This document shows positions 1-8,822 of a stretch of 64,000 nt of DNA, piece after piece. The stretch comes from Streptomyces sp. 846.5 (lineage in GTDB: Bacteria > Actinomycetota > Actinomycetes > Streptomycetales > Streptomycetaceae): positions 310,001 to 374,000 of the forward strand of contig NZ_SOBN01000002.1 of the NCBI RefSeq assembly GCF_004365705.1. The letters run 5' to 3'. The stretch's first letter is position 1; the number at the start of each line of letters is the position of its first letter. Below the pieces are notes generated by a model. That model was not told the DNA's origin. It did no database searches and saw only the letters and a program-made list of their open reading frames with translations. A program made the translations under genes and the position numbers.

Positions 1-154
1 GCGGCCCGGCTGCAGGAGTGCTCCGCGCCGTCGGGTGCTGTGGTGCGGGCTGGGCCGGGCTGCCGCTGCCCCTGCCCGACCAGGGCGGGGTGCCCGCGCT
101 GCTGGGCTCGCGGGACCGCGCGAGGGGGCCGCGCGATCCGACCCTCCTGCAGCC

Positions 155-177
155 TACAATTGAAGAATTCTTCAATT
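155..177. promoter_or_regulatory. operator palindrome over a -10 box, upstream of the arsR-sulP operon
   Basis: Positions 158-177 form a perfect 20-bp palindrome (AATTGAAGAA and its mirror). It overlaps TACAAT at 155-160, which resembles a -10 hexamer. The site lies about 80 bases before the first ORF of an operon that contains an ArsR-type repressor. ArsR/SmtB proteins bind AT-rich dyads of this kind, so this is probably the autoregulatory operator. That last point is inference. Confidence 0.7.
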
Positions 178-254
178 TGATACATCATGGATCTGTGGGT
201 TCGGTGGCAGGACCGGCTGTACGGCGGTCGCCGCAGGGCACAGGAGGTACGGCG

Positions 255-461
255 ATGGACGAATTCACCGGGGCACTGATCGAACGGGTTCGGGCGGCGC
301 GGCTGGGCTTGGAGGAGGCGGTGGCCGCGCACGACTCGTACGCGGTCTCGCTGGCCGTGGACGAGTTGGAGGACGCGCTGCGTCTGGCCCGTGACAACGG
401 GGTCGAGGTGCCGTCCGCTGGGGCGGACCGGAGCACAAACACGGAGAAGGAGAGGGGTTGA
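255..461 (+). CDS. small helical hypothetical protein (68 aa)
   Basis: An ATG preceded by GGAGGT opens a 68-residue, acidic, Ala/Glu/Leu-rich protein that looks like two helices followed by a polar tail. No signal peptide or membrane segment is visible. I do not recognise the family. Its stop codon (TGA 459-461) overlaps the TTG start of the ArsR gene, so the two are probably translationally coupled. It is the first gene of the operon and might be a partner or accessory of the repressor, but nothing in the sequence proves this. Confidence 0.6.
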   Translation: MDEFTGALIERVRAARLGLEEAVAAHDSYAVSLAVDELEDALRLARDNGVEVPSAGADRSTNTEKERG

Positions 462-820
462 TCGCGGTGCCGGTGCCGTTGTACCAGGCGAAGGCGGAGT
501 TCTTCAGGATGCTGGGGCATCCAGTGCGGATCCGGGTGCTGGAACTGCTGCAGGACGGGCCGATGCCGGTGCGCGACCTGCTGACGCAGATCGAGGTGGA
601 GCGCTCCAACCTCTCCCAGCAGCTCGCAGTGCTCCGCAGGTCCGGGATCGTCACCGCCACCCGCGACGGCGACACCGTGGTCTACGCCCTGGCCGGCGGT
701 GACGTGGCGGACCTGATGCGGGCCGCACGCAGGATCCTGACCGAGCTGCTGGCCGACCAGCAGGACCTCTTGACGGAGCTGCGCGAGGCGGACCGGGAAG
801 CGGTGGCGAAGAGCGCGTGA
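458..820 (+). CDS. ArsR-family winged-helix repressor
   Basis: The protein has 120 residues, the usual size for ArsR/SmtB proteins. The motif FFRMLGHPVRIRVLELL near residue 15 and the recognition-helix region VERSNLSQQLAVLRRSGIV (about residues 47-65) are typical of the family. No cysteines are present, so the classical arsenic or cadmium thiolate site is absent and the signal is unknown. It starts at TTG 458 behind a GGAGAAGGAGAGG Shine-Dalgarno stretch, and its stop overlaps the GTG start of the permease by 4 bp. It probably represses its own operon through the palindrome at 158-177 and responds to a sulfur, redox or anion cue. The cue is inference. Confidence 0.9.
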   Translation: MIAVPVPLYQAKAEFFRMLGHPVRIRVLELLQDGPMPVRDLLTQIEVERSNLSQQLAVLRRSGIVTATRDGDTVVYALAGGDVADLMRAARRILTELLADQQDLLTELREADREAVAKSA

Positions 821-2571
821 GTACCTCGAACGCGACCATCGGGCCGGGTCGGATCGTGCGGGACCGGTTGCTGGGTGTGCTGCCGAACCGTCACATCCTG
901 GCGACCATGGGCCGTTCCCCGCGCAAGGACCTCCTGGCCGGGGTGACCGTGGCGGTCGTCGCGCTGCCGCTGGCGTTGGGGTTCGGGATCTCCTCGGGGG
1001 CCGGGGCCCGGGCCGGGCTGGTGACCGCCGTGGTCGCCGGCGCCCTGGCGGCCGTGTTCGGCGGCTCCAACCTGCAGGTGTCCGGTCCGACCGGGGCGAT
1101 GACGGTGGTCCTGGTGCCGATCGTGCACCGCTACGGCACCCCGGGTGTGCTGACAGTGGGTCTGCTGGCCGGGCTCGCGCTGGTGCTGCTGGCCCTGGCC
1201 CGGGCCGGGAGCTTCATGGCCTATGTGCCGGTGCCAGTGGTGGAGGGCTTCACCGTCGGGATCGCGGCGGTGATCGCCCTGCAGCAGGTCCCCGGGGCGC
1301 TGGGGATCAAGGCCCCGTCCGGGAGCAATCCGGCGGTGGTCGCGGTCAAGACCCTGCAGGGCTTCGCTGCGCACCCGCACTGGACCGCGCTCGCGGTGAC
1401 GTCCGCGGTGGTGTTCGTCATGCTGGCCGGCGCCCGCCGGCGGCCCGCCGTCCCGTTCTCGCTGCTCGCGGTGGTGCTGGCCACCGTGGTCGCGAAGGCC
1501 GTGCATCTGGACGTGGCCACGATCGGGCACCTGCCCGCCGGGCTGCCCGCACCCTCCCTCAGCTTCCTGAACACCGCGGCGGTTCCGGCGTTGCTGCCCT
1601 CGGCATTGGCGGTGGCCGCTTTGGCGGCGTTGGAGTCGCTGATGTCCGCCACGGCTGCCGACGCGATGGCGGTGTCCGAGCGGCACGACAGCAACCGTGA
1701 ACTGTTCGGGCAGGGTCTGGCGAACCTGGCCGCACCGCTGTTCGGCGGGGTGGCCGCGACCGGGGCGATCGCACGCACCGCGGTCAACGTGCGCTCCGGG
1801 GCGGCCTCGCGGCTGTCCGCGTTGGTGCACGCCGCGGTGCTGGCGGTCATCGTGTTCGCGGCCGCCCCGCTGGTCGCCGGTATTCCGCTGGCGGCGCTGG
1901 CCGGGGTACTGATCGCCACCGCGGTCCGGATGGTCGAGGTCGGCTCGCTACGGGCGCTGGCCCGCTCCGGCCGTGGGGAAGCGCTGATACTGCTGCTGAC
2001 GGCTGCCGCGACCCTGGCGTTCACCCTGGTCACCGCCGTGATCGCGGGACTGGCCCTGTCCGGGGCACTGGCGCTGCGGTCGGTGGCCAAGGCCGCCCGG
2101 CTCGAGCAGGTGCCCCTGCACGCGGACCTGCCCCCGGCCGACCACCACCAAGAGGAACAGGCGCTGTTGGCGGAGCACATCGTGGCCTACCGGCTGGACG
2201 GTGCGCTGCTGTTCGCCGCAGCCCACCGCTTCCTGCTGGAGCTGACCGAGTCGGCCGACGTGAAGGTGGTGATCCTGCGGATGTCCCGGGTCAGTGCCAT
2301 CGACGCCTCCGGCGCGAAGGTGCTCGGCGACGCAATCGGCAAACTGACACGCCGCGGCACTCTGGTGCTGGTCTCCGGGGTGAAGGAGAAGCACCAGAAC
2401 CGCCTGGACGCCCTCGGCATCCTGGACGAACTGCACGAGAGCGACCGCCTGTTCGCCACCACCCCGGAGGCGATCGCCTTCGCCCGCGCCCACCTGCACG
2501 ACACCGGCCTCCTGCCGGCACAGCACACCACTGATACAACCGTGCCGGAGTCGCTGGGGGTGGGTCGATGA
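817..2571 (+). CDS. SulP-family anion (sulfate) permease with STAS domain
   Basis: This 584-residue inner-membrane transporter has about 10-12 hydrophobic segments between residues 30 and 425 and a cytoplasmic STAS domain at about 440-550. The hallmark SulP segment GISSGAGARAGLVTAVVAGAL is followed by SGPTGAM, and the STAS core includes VKVVILRMSRVSAIDASGAK. SulP proteins move sulfate, bicarbonate or related anions, and the exact substrate cannot be read from the sequence. The start is GTG 817, inside the arsR stop codon (GTGA). It is the main structural gene of the operon, presumably under control of the ArsR protein. Confidence 0.92.
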   Translation: MSTSNATIGPGRIVRDRLLGVLPNRHILATMGRSPRKDLLAGVTVAVVALPLALGFGISSGAGARAGLVTAVVAGALAAVFGGSNLQVSGPTGAMTVVLVPIVHRYGTPGVLTVGLLAGLALVLLALARAGSFMAYVPVPVVEGFTVGIAAVIALQQVPGALGIKAPSGSNPAVVAVKTLQGFAAHPHWTALAVTSAVVFVMLAGARRRPAVPFSLLAVVLATVVAKAVHLDVATIGHLPAGLPAPSLSFLNTAAVPALLPSALAVAALAALESLMSATAADAMAVSERHDSNRELFGQGLANLAAPLFGGVAATGAIARTAVNVRSGAASRLSALVHAAVLAVIVFAAAPLVAGIPLAALAGVLIATAVRMVEVGSLRALARSGRGEALILLLTAAATLAFTLVTAVIAGLALSGALALRSVAKAARLEQVPLHADLPPADHHQEEQALLAEHIVAYRLDGALLFAAAHRFLLELTESADVKVVILRMSRVSAIDASGAKVLGDAIGKLTRRGTLVLVSGVKEKHQNRLDALGILDELHESDRLFATTPEAIAFARAHLHDTGLLPAQHTTDTTVPESLGVGR

Positions 2572-2678
2572 GGACTTCCTCCGCACCGCAGATCCACCTG
2601 GAGCCGTTGGACCGCACGGAGGCGCTGTGGCTGGCCGCCCGCCGCGCGCCCACACCCAAGGCCGGAGCGGCCCGGTGA
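2568..2678 (+). CDS. 36-residue ORF coupled on both sides
   Basis: ATG 2568 overlaps the permease stop (ATGA), and its own stop TGA 2676-2678 overlaps GTG 2675 of the next gene. The product starts MRTSSAPQIHLEPL and is 36 residues long, hydrophilic and without a signal peptide. The two junctions suggest that it is translated and bridges coupling between the permease and the ATPase gene. It may also act as a leader for the following gene. Function unknown. Confidence 0.5.
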   Translation: MRTSSAPQIHLEPLDRTEALWLAARRAPTPKAGAAR

Positions 2679-3139
2679 CAAGCCCCAGCCGGTGGCACCG
2701 ACCCGCCGCCCACACCGGGCCGAAGCCCGACTACGCCCCCCGGCTGCAGCACACGCTCACGCTGCCCAATACGGCGGCGTCGGTGTCCCTGGCCCGGCGC
2801 ACCGCCCAGATGGCCTTCACCACCTGGGGCCTGCCCGCCACCAGCACCGTGGACGCCGCCCTACTCATCACCACCGAACTGGTCGCCAACACCGTCCGCC
2901 ACGCCGCCCGGTCCCCGCAACTGGACCTGACCATCGCCCTGGACGCACAGCAGCTCACGATCGCCGTCCATGACGAGGACCCGGTCCTGCCGCCCTGGCC
3001 GCCGACCGCCACCACCCCGGGAGGCCTGCGAGTGCTGGCGAACCTGGTCCACCAGTGCGGCGGCCAGTTGAACCTGCACCCCGACTTCGCCGGCCGCGGC
3101 AAGACCGTCCGCGCAACCCTGCCTCGAACCCCCGGCTGA
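2675..3139 (+). CDS. RsbW/SpoIIAB-like ATP-binding protein (HATPase_c)
   Basis: The 154-residue product is a stand-alone GHKL ATPase domain of the actinobacterial anti-sigma/serine-kinase type. The N-box is LITTELVANTVRHA. A weak G1-like segment (AVHDEDP) and GGLRVLANL follow, and the G2-like end is GRGKTVRATL. These proteins often bind sigma factors or anti-sigma antagonists, but Streptomyces has dozens with unknown partners. I chose GTG 2675, which overlaps the stop of the 36-residue ORF. An upstream in-frame start would read through that ORF. Co-transcription with a STAS-containing permease is notable because STAS domains are the usual partners of RsbW-type kinases. Confidence 0.85.
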   Translation: MTSPSRWHRPAAHTGPKPDYAPRLQHTLTLPNTAASVSLARRTAQMAFTTWGLPATSTVDAALLITTELVANTVRHAARSPQLDLTIALDAQQLTIAVHDEDPVLPPWPPTATTPGGLRVLANLVHQCGGQLNLHPDFAGRGKTVRATLPRTPG

Positions 3140-3173
3140 CCCGCCCGATCTGACTGCGAAGGAGAGGACGCCC

Positions 3174-3371
3174 GTGCGTTTCGAGGTCACCCACCACTTG
3201 CCGGGCCACAACGCCCCCACCACCACCCTGACCGACACCGACGAGGTCAACGCCCTGCTGGCCCAGGCCGAGACCACCGGCGGCGCCCTGCACATCCGCC
3301 GCCACACCCCCGACCCGCAGCCCGAACCGGCCACCACCGGACAGGCGCCCGAAGGAGACCCGCGGCCATGA
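3174..3371 (+). CDS. small hypothetical protein (65 aa)
   Basis: GTG 3174 sits behind GAAGGAGAGG at good spacing. The product has 65 residues with an N-terminal beta/alpha-like part (MRFEVTHHL, then DTDEVNALLAQAE) and a proline-rich tail. No motif is recognised. The stop overlaps the ATG of the following membrane-protein gene by 4 bp, so it belongs to the same operon. Confidence 0.6.
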   Translation: MRFEVTHHLPGHNAPTTTLTDTDEVNALLAQAETTGGALHIRRHTPDPQPEPATTGQAPEGDPRP

Positions 3372-3610
3372 CCGAACCCACCGGCGGTGCCCGACGCGAC
3401 CTCGCGTCAGCGGACGCCGCCGCAGTCCTGGCGATGATCGCCGCCGCCGACACCGCAGCCGCGGCCCAGCAGGGCGACGACGGCAGCGAGGGCGGCGGAC
3501 GCCGCGCCAACAAGGGCGTCTGGATCCGGGCGGCGATCTACGTCATCGGCTTCCACGTCTTCGCCGGCTTCGTGATGCTCCTGTTCTACTTCGGCGGACA
3601 CCACCGCTGA
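3368..3610 (+). CDS. small single-span membrane protein, DUF6126-like
   Basis: This 80-residue protein has a charged, Gly/Ala-rich N-terminal half and one C-terminal membrane segment (IRAAIYVIGFHVFAGFVMLL, about residues 54-73), ending in HHR. The arrangement of a short tail, a basic patch and then one helix with HVFAGF resembles the streptomycete DUF6126 proteins as I remember them. It starts at ATG 3368 with GAAGGAG upstream and overlaps the preceding ORF (ATGA). It is the last gene of the operon. Function unknown. Confidence 0.65.
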   Translation: MTEPTGGARRDLASADAAAVLAMIAAADTAAAAQQGDDGSEGGGRRANKGVWIRAAIYVIGFHVFAGFVMLLFYFGGHHR

Positions 3611-3758
3611 CCGAGACGGCACTGGTCGCCCACCCGGCCCCCGTCGGCGAATCCGCGGCACAAACGCCCGAAGGCGTCCATCAGCCGCTGGTGGCCCCGC
3701 CGGTACCAACACCGCCTCGAACGGCTGCCACCGCGCGCCCTTCTTCGGGACCGTTGCG

Positions 3759-4610
3759 TCATTGCAGATAGTCGTTGGCCTCGGCTCCGAGGACGTTCAG
3801 CAGGGCCAGGGCCTCGGCGCTGCGGGATCCTTGCGGGGCGCTGTAGAGCACGAGGTTCTGGTCGCGGTCCGTGAGCGTGAGTGAGTCGCAGTCGACGGTG
3901 ATCTCCCCGACGACCGGGTGTCGGAAGGTCTTGGTGAGCATCGGTGCGGCCTGTACGTCGTGCCGCTCCCAGAGTCGGGCGAATTCGGGGCTGGAGTCCC
4001 GGAGTTCGTCGACGAGTGCGGTCACCGCGGGGTCGGAGGGGTATCGGGCGAGAGTGGACCGGAGCCCCATGACGACCTGGTGCCGGAACTCCGCGGCGTC
4101 GGAGACCCCGTACAGCGGCGCATCCGCGTTTGCCGGCCGGAGGAATGCCCGGCGTGCGAGATTGCGGTTCTCCGGGGCGAGTTCGGCGAAGTCCTCCATG
4201 AGCGCCGCCGCGAGGTCGTTCCACGCGAGCACCTCGAACACGGCGGAGGTCACGAAGGCGGCCGTCTGCGGCAGCCGCTCCAGCAGCGCGAGGATGCTCG
4301 GGCGGACGTCGCGCCGGTGCAGTCCGGTCCGGCTCGTCGCGGTGCCCGCGAGGACGTGGAGGTGGTCGGACTCGGCGTCCGTGAGCCGCAGCGCGCCCGC
4401 GATGCCGGCCAGGACCTCACCCGACGGCCGCGGTGCCCGGCCCTGCTCGAGTCGGACGTAGTACTCCGTGGAGATGTGCGCGAGGACCGCCACCTCCTCG
4501 CGGCGAAGACCCGGTGTCCGGCGTCGCGGGCCCGGGGGGAGGCCGGCGTCCTGCGGCCGGAGCCGCTCGCGGCGGGTGCGGAGGAACGCCCCGAGCTCAT
4601 GCTTGTCCAT
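3759..4610 (-). CDS. MmyB-type helix-turn-helix transcriptional regulator
   Basis: The protein has 283 residues. The N-terminal HTH (about 7-75) contains the family signature RRTPGLRREEVAVLAHIS followed by YYVRLEQGRAPRPS. The C-terminal ligand-binding domain typical of MmyB-like regulators includes FEVLAWNDLAAALMEDF and ends VLYSAPQGSRSAEALALL. Regulators of this class usually control a divergently transcribed short-chain dehydrogenase, and exactly such a gene starts 85 bases away. I prefer ATG 4610 (MDKHEL); an upstream ATG at 4625 (MHTWG) is possible. Confidence 0.92.
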   Translation of the reverse strand: MDKHELGAFLRTRRERLRPQDAGLPPGPRRRTPGLRREEVAVLAHISTEYYVRLEQGRAPRPSGEVLAGIAGALRLTDAESDHLHVLAGTATSRTGLHRRDVRPSILALLERLPQTAAFVTSAVFEVLAWNDLAAALMEDFAELAPENRNLARRAFLRPANADAPLYGVSDAAEFRHQVVMGLRSTLARYPSDPAVTALVDELRDSSPEFARLWERHDVQAAPMLTKTFRHPVVGEITVDCDSLTLTDRDQNLVLYSAPQGSRSAEALALLNVLGAEANDYLQ

Positions 4611-4695
4611 ACCCCAAGTGTGCATGCCGCGCGGCGGCGGATCCTGGTACCGCCTGTGCCTGAATGCGCTCCGGAGAGCGGATGACACTGGCGGC

Positions 4696-5481
<786 letters not shown>

Positions 5482-5897
5482 GAGACAGGCCATGGCCGTG
5501 GCGGAAGGCGCTGTTCGCCGACCTCGACAGCGAGATCGTCCCGGACTTCCTGGAGCGCCACCCGACCCCGCGGGCCGCGGCGAAACTCGCTCCGGGACCT
5601 GAGAGGTGGTCCAGGACGGTGCCCCGATCCTGCGCGAGCCAGTACAACCTCGGCCTCACCGAGAGCATGGGGTCCATCCCGGTCGATTCAAACCCTCCCG
5701 CGCCCGCGTCCTAGCCTCGCCTCCGCGAGGCCAGGACACAGTATTGCGCTGGTCACCCGCCCTGAACGTGGTGGACTGCCTTCATGTCGTGCCCCTAAGA
5801 CAACGCACGGGAAGCGGGACAGCGCGGAATACGCCATGCCGCCGGCTGGGAACCGCAGTGGTCGGGAGGGATCTCCTACTTCGTCCGGCAGGAAGCC
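5482..5897. other. 416-base stretch without a convincing gene
   Basis: A short open frame runs from 5478 to 5714 (FADLDSEIVPDFLERHPT), but its third codon positions are not as GC-rich as in neighbouring genes, and I cannot place it in a family. It may be a decayed fragment. A stem-loop lies at 5714-5731. Nothing else could be supported. Confidence 0.4.
5714..5731. terminator. short stem-loop, possible terminator of the SDR gene
   Basis: GCCTCGC (5714-5720) pairs perfectly with GCGAGGC (5725-5731) around a 4-base loop. No T-tract follows, which is normal for actinomycetes. It lies about 230 bases after the SDR stop, so its role is uncertain. Confidence 0.35.
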
Positions 5898-6026
5898 CTA
5901 GAAGGGAACCTTGCTCACCCCATGCCTCATGCCTGCCACGAAGGCGAGGAACAGCCCCAGGATGACGGCGAGAGTCACTCCCATCACCACGAACCCGGTG
6001 ACCGCGTTACGCGACGGTCTCTGCAT
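5898..6026 (-). CDS. 42-residue single-span membrane microprotein
   Basis: Reading leftwards from ATG 6026 gives a 42-residue protein beginning MQRPSRNAV, followed by one strongly hydrophobic helix (about residues 10-31, VTGFVVMGVTLAVILGLFLAF) and a short basic tail ending KVPF. AAGGTGG lies 7 bases before the ATG, a good ribosome-binding site. The codons end mostly in G or C. No family is recognised. It is shorter than most gene-finding cut-offs and would easily be missed. Confidence 0.65.
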   Translation of the reverse strand: MQRPSRNAVTGFVVMGVTLAVILGLFLAFVAGMRHGVSKVPF

Positions 6027-6144
6027 GGGCCCACCTTACTGTCCAGCCCCGCCCAGCCCGGGCATCCGGGGAAAGCCCCAACCGTGACGCAGCCGCCAAC
6101 ACCCGTTGACCTGGAGGTTCACCCATGCCCGAGCCGTCCAGGCC

Positions 6145-6909
6145 CTACTGCCCGGCATACGGCTCACCGTTCCAGCCCTGGCCACGCTCCTGTCCCTCAC
6201 CGTTCTGACGCCCCATCACAGCGACGCCGACATACCTGCTGTCAGCCACCGTCATGACGCGCTCCGGAATGCGCGGTAGGTCGGTGCGGGTGTCGGTCCG
6301 GGTGCCGGGGAGCTTCGAGTGCTTCGCGGCATCGACCGCACCGGGTCCGTGGACGGTGATCTCGAAGTCCTGGTGCGCCTTGGCGTCCAGGGCCAGCGGC
6401 AGGCGGATACGCCCGTCCCCGACCATGCGTCGTATCGAGCTACGACTGAGACCGAACCCGAGCACGAGCAGGCGCTCGACGCGGATCGGCGCGGGCAGCT
6501 CGAAGCTCACCAGAACCTTGAGTGGTGTCGGGTCATCGAGTGCGTAGAGCGGCGTACAGGTCTCCAGTTCCCAGGTACCGGTCCAATCGAGGCGGTACCC
6601 GTTCTTCGCGGCGAGCGACGCACTCATCGTCAACCCCCGCACCACGGCCGGGTCGTTGTTCTCGTACGCCACCCGGCGAGCGGGCACCAGCGAGGAGACG
6701 TGGACGCGTTCGTGGACGGGCACCTTCGAGGTGCGATCGCACACTGCGCAGTTCAGGAGCAGCCAGACGTCGAGGAGCTTGCCGTTCGCGTTGACGCGGA
6801 TCTTGCCCGAGGGGCGGTGGCGCGTGCCGGAGCAGTCCGGGCAGGGGCGCACGACGGTGGGCAGGGCTGATTGACGCACGGCCCACAGGGCTTTGCGGTT
6901 GGTATTCAC
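6145..6909 (-). CDS. DUF1062 family protein
   Basis: The product has 254 residues. The N-terminal half holds a four-cysteine zinc-ribbon-like region, CPDCSG near residue 23 and CAVCDR near residue 54. The middle includes LVLGFGLSRSSIRRMVGDGRI, resembling an S4-like or HTH-like segment. This layout matches the DUF1062 proteins found in streptomycetes. No enzymatic activity is known to me. The start is ATG 6909, and the gene stands alone, with degenerate sequence upstream. Confidence 0.75.
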   Translation of the reverse strand: MNTNRKALWAVRQSALPTVVRPCPDCSGTRHRPSGKIRVNANGKLLDVWLLLNCAVCDRTSKVPVHERVHVSSLVPARRVAYENNDPAVVRGLTMSASLAAKNGYRLDWTGTWELETCTPLYALDDPTPLKVLVSFELPAPIRVERLLVLGFGLSRSSIRRMVGDGRIRLPLALDAKAHQDFEITVHGPGAVDAAKHSKLPGTRTDTRTDLPRIPERVMTVADSRYVGVAVMGRQNGEGQERGQGWNGEPYAGQ

Positions 6910-7082
6910 TGTTGTGGTTGCTTTCAGGACTCAGCAGGAGCTCTCGCAGGCCGGGCTGCGGCTCCTGGGATCTGACGGATGCACACGAGGGCGCGGGTCG
7001 TCGCCCCGGGGCCGAGTCATCGGACTCCGGGATCGATCGCGCGACAGGTTCGCCGTTGCTACGTGGCAGCCGTTACTGGTCC

Positions 7083-7241
7083 ATGCGGGCGATCGTGATC
7101 GAGGCCGCGGTCCCCCGGCAACTCCTTTTCCGCGGCGAAGGAGTGGGGGGCCTGCGCTTCTTCGTCCGCGACCCCGACGGCCGGGTGGTCGATGTGTTGG
7201 GCCACCGCTGGGGAACCCCCGCGCACCGCCGGGCGCCGTAG
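7083..7241 (+). pseudogene. C-terminal remnant of a VOC/glyoxalase-family protein
   Basis: The frame ends in GGLRFFVRDPDGRVVDVLGHR, which closely matches the last strand of vicinal-oxygen-chelate proteins (FVRDPDG...V). The 100 or so residues that should precede it are missing: the sequence from 6910 to 7082 gives no VOC-like reading in any plus frame. I therefore call it a truncated remnant. No further gene is visible in 6910-7358. Confidence 0.5.
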
Positions 7242-7358
7242 TCGCTACCCGATCCTCATCTTTTCTTGACACGGTCCTCAGGACCGGCGCACAGGATGGG
7301 GGTCCAAGGGGAAGCGGAGACCTGGACAGGTCCGGGTCGGCGGCTGCTGGAGGCTCTC

Positions 7359-8750
7359 GTGAGTGACAGCCAGGGACAGTACGGTGCGGCGGGCACGGCA
7401 GGCAGCGGCTGGGGACCCCCCTATCCGCCGGGGACGCCGACGGCCGAACGGACCATGAGCGACTACCCGCCACCGGCCTACGGGCCGCTCCCTCCTGTCG
7501 TCCCGCCGCCGAGGCGATCGCACAGGCGGGGCCGGCGGCTGGGCACATCGGTGATGCTGCTGGCCGCGGTCGGGGTGGGCATCGGGATCGACCATGCGTT
7601 CTGGCGACCTTCGGCCGCGGCCCCGGCCGCGGCCCCGGCCTCGTCCTCGGCGTTCGGCTCGAACGCGACCCCGCAGCCGGGCGCCTCGCTGCAGCCCGGG
7701 GCCGGGGGCGCGACCCCCTCCCCCGCCTTCCCCACCGCTCCGGCCACCCAGGGAGCCGGGGCGGCCGGCGGGGATTCGGCGGTGGCGGCCAAGGTCGAGC
7801 CCGCACTGGCGATCATCAACGTCACCCTCGGCTACCAGAACCTCCAGGCAGCGGGCACCGGGATGGTGCTCACCCCCAACGGCGAGATCCTCACCAACAA
7901 CCACGTGATCAGCGGGGCCACGCAGATCTCCGTCACCGACGTGGGCAACAACCGCACCTACACCGCCTCCGTGGTCGGCTACGACGCCGCCGAGGACATG
8001 GCGGTGCTGCAGTTGCAGAACGCCTCCGCACTGGCCACGGTGCAGATCGGCTCCTCCACCAAAACCGCGGTGGGAGACCAGGTCACCGCCATCGGCAACG
8101 CAGGCGGCACCGGCACTCCCACCGCGGCGTCCGGCAGCGTGACCGCACTGAACCAGGCGATCACCGCCGGCGACGAAGCCACCGGCTCCTCCGAACAACT
8201 TCACGGGCTGCTCCAGGTGGACGCCGACATCCAGCCGGGCGACTCCGGCGGCCCGCTGGTGAACTCCTCCGGTCAGGTCATCGGGATGGACACAGCCGGC
8301 TCCGCCTCCTCCTCCCGCTTCCAGCAGACCGCCACCCAGGGCTTCGCCCTGCCGATCGACACGCTGGTACCGCTGGCCCAGCAGATCGAAGCAGGCAAGG
8401 CGAGCTCGGCCGTCCACATCGGCGCCACCGCGTTCCTGGGCGTCGAGGTGGGCAGCGCCAACAGCGCCGGCGGCGGCCTGGGCAACGGCGGGGGCGGCGG
8501 GAGCAACGGCACCGGCGTCAACGGCGCCGTGGTCGCCGGGGTCATCAACGGCTCGCCCGCCGCGCAGACCTCGCTGACGCAGGGCGATGTGATCACCTCC
8601 GTCGGCGGACAGACGGTCTCCAGTTCAGCGGCACTGAGCACGGTCATGGCCACCCACCGCCCGGGCGACAAGGTCACCGTGGTGTGGACCGACACCTCCG
8701 GCGCCCAGCACAGCGCCTCCCTGGTCCTGGCCAGCGGCCCGGCGACCTGA
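7359..8750 (+). CDS. membrane-anchored trypsin-like serine protease with PDZ domain (HtrA/DegP type)
   Basis: The 463-residue protein has a Pro-rich cytoplasmic N-terminus, one membrane segment (about 62-78) after RRSHRRGRR, a low-complexity Ala/Pro/Ser linker and a trypsin fold. The catalytic residues are His182 (LTNNHVISG), Asp213 (AAEDMAVLQL) and Ser296 (GDSGGPLVN). A C-terminal PDZ domain at about 375-460 contains GDVITSVGGQTV. Such proteases work outside the membrane in envelope quality control. I chose GTG 7359 because TGGAGG lies just upstream. Further upstream in-frame starts lack a ribosome-binding site. A stem-loop follows the gene. Confidence 0.9.
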   Translation: MSDSQGQYGAAGTAGSGWGPPYPPGTPTAERTMSDYPPPAYGPLPPVVPPPRRSHRRGRRLGTSVMLLAAVGVGIGIDHAFWRPSAAAPAAAPASSSAFGSNATPQPGASLQPGAGGATPSPAFPTAPATQGAGAAGGDSAVAAKVEPALAIINVTLGYQNLQAAGTGMVLTPNGEILTNNHVISGATQISVTDVGNNRTYTASVVGYDAAEDMAVLQLQNASALATVQIGSSTKTAVGDQVTAIGNAGGTGTPTAASGSVTALNQAITAGDEATGSSEQLHGLLQVDADIQPGDSGGPLVNSSGQVIGMDTAGSASSSRFQQTATQGFALPIDTLVPLAQQIEAGKASSAVHIGATAFLGVEVGSANSAGGGLGNGGGGGSNGTGVNGAVVAGVINGSPAAQTSLTQGDVITSVGGQTVSSSAALSTVMATHRPGDKVTVVWTDTSGAQHSASLVLASGPAT

Positions 8751-8758
8751 CGCGGCGC

Positions 8759-8790
8759 CAGGGCCGGCACTCGGGCCGACACCGGCCCTG
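8759..8790 (+). terminator. stem-loop terminator after the protease gene
   Basis: CAGGGCCGG (8759-8767) and CCGGCCCTG (8782-8790) form a 9-bp perfect stem, 9 bases after the protease stop. It lacks a T-run, typical of high-GC actinomycete terminators. It could also serve the convergent gene that ends at 8823. Confidence 0.6.
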
Positions 8791-8822
8791 CACCGCGGCG
8801 CGCTCCACACGACCACCTACGG

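Noticed and set aside
1-154. Open frame from 18 reading into the first small ORF
   Set aside because: The frame crosses the operator/promoter palindrome, and the first convincing ribosome-binding site is at 242-247 before ATG 255. The first 154 bases hold nothing I can support.
5640-5720. tRNA-like TTCAAACCC segment (near GGTCGATTCAAACC)
   Set aside because: The T-arm-like word is not accompanied by an acceptor stem, D-arm or anticodon arm in the right places.
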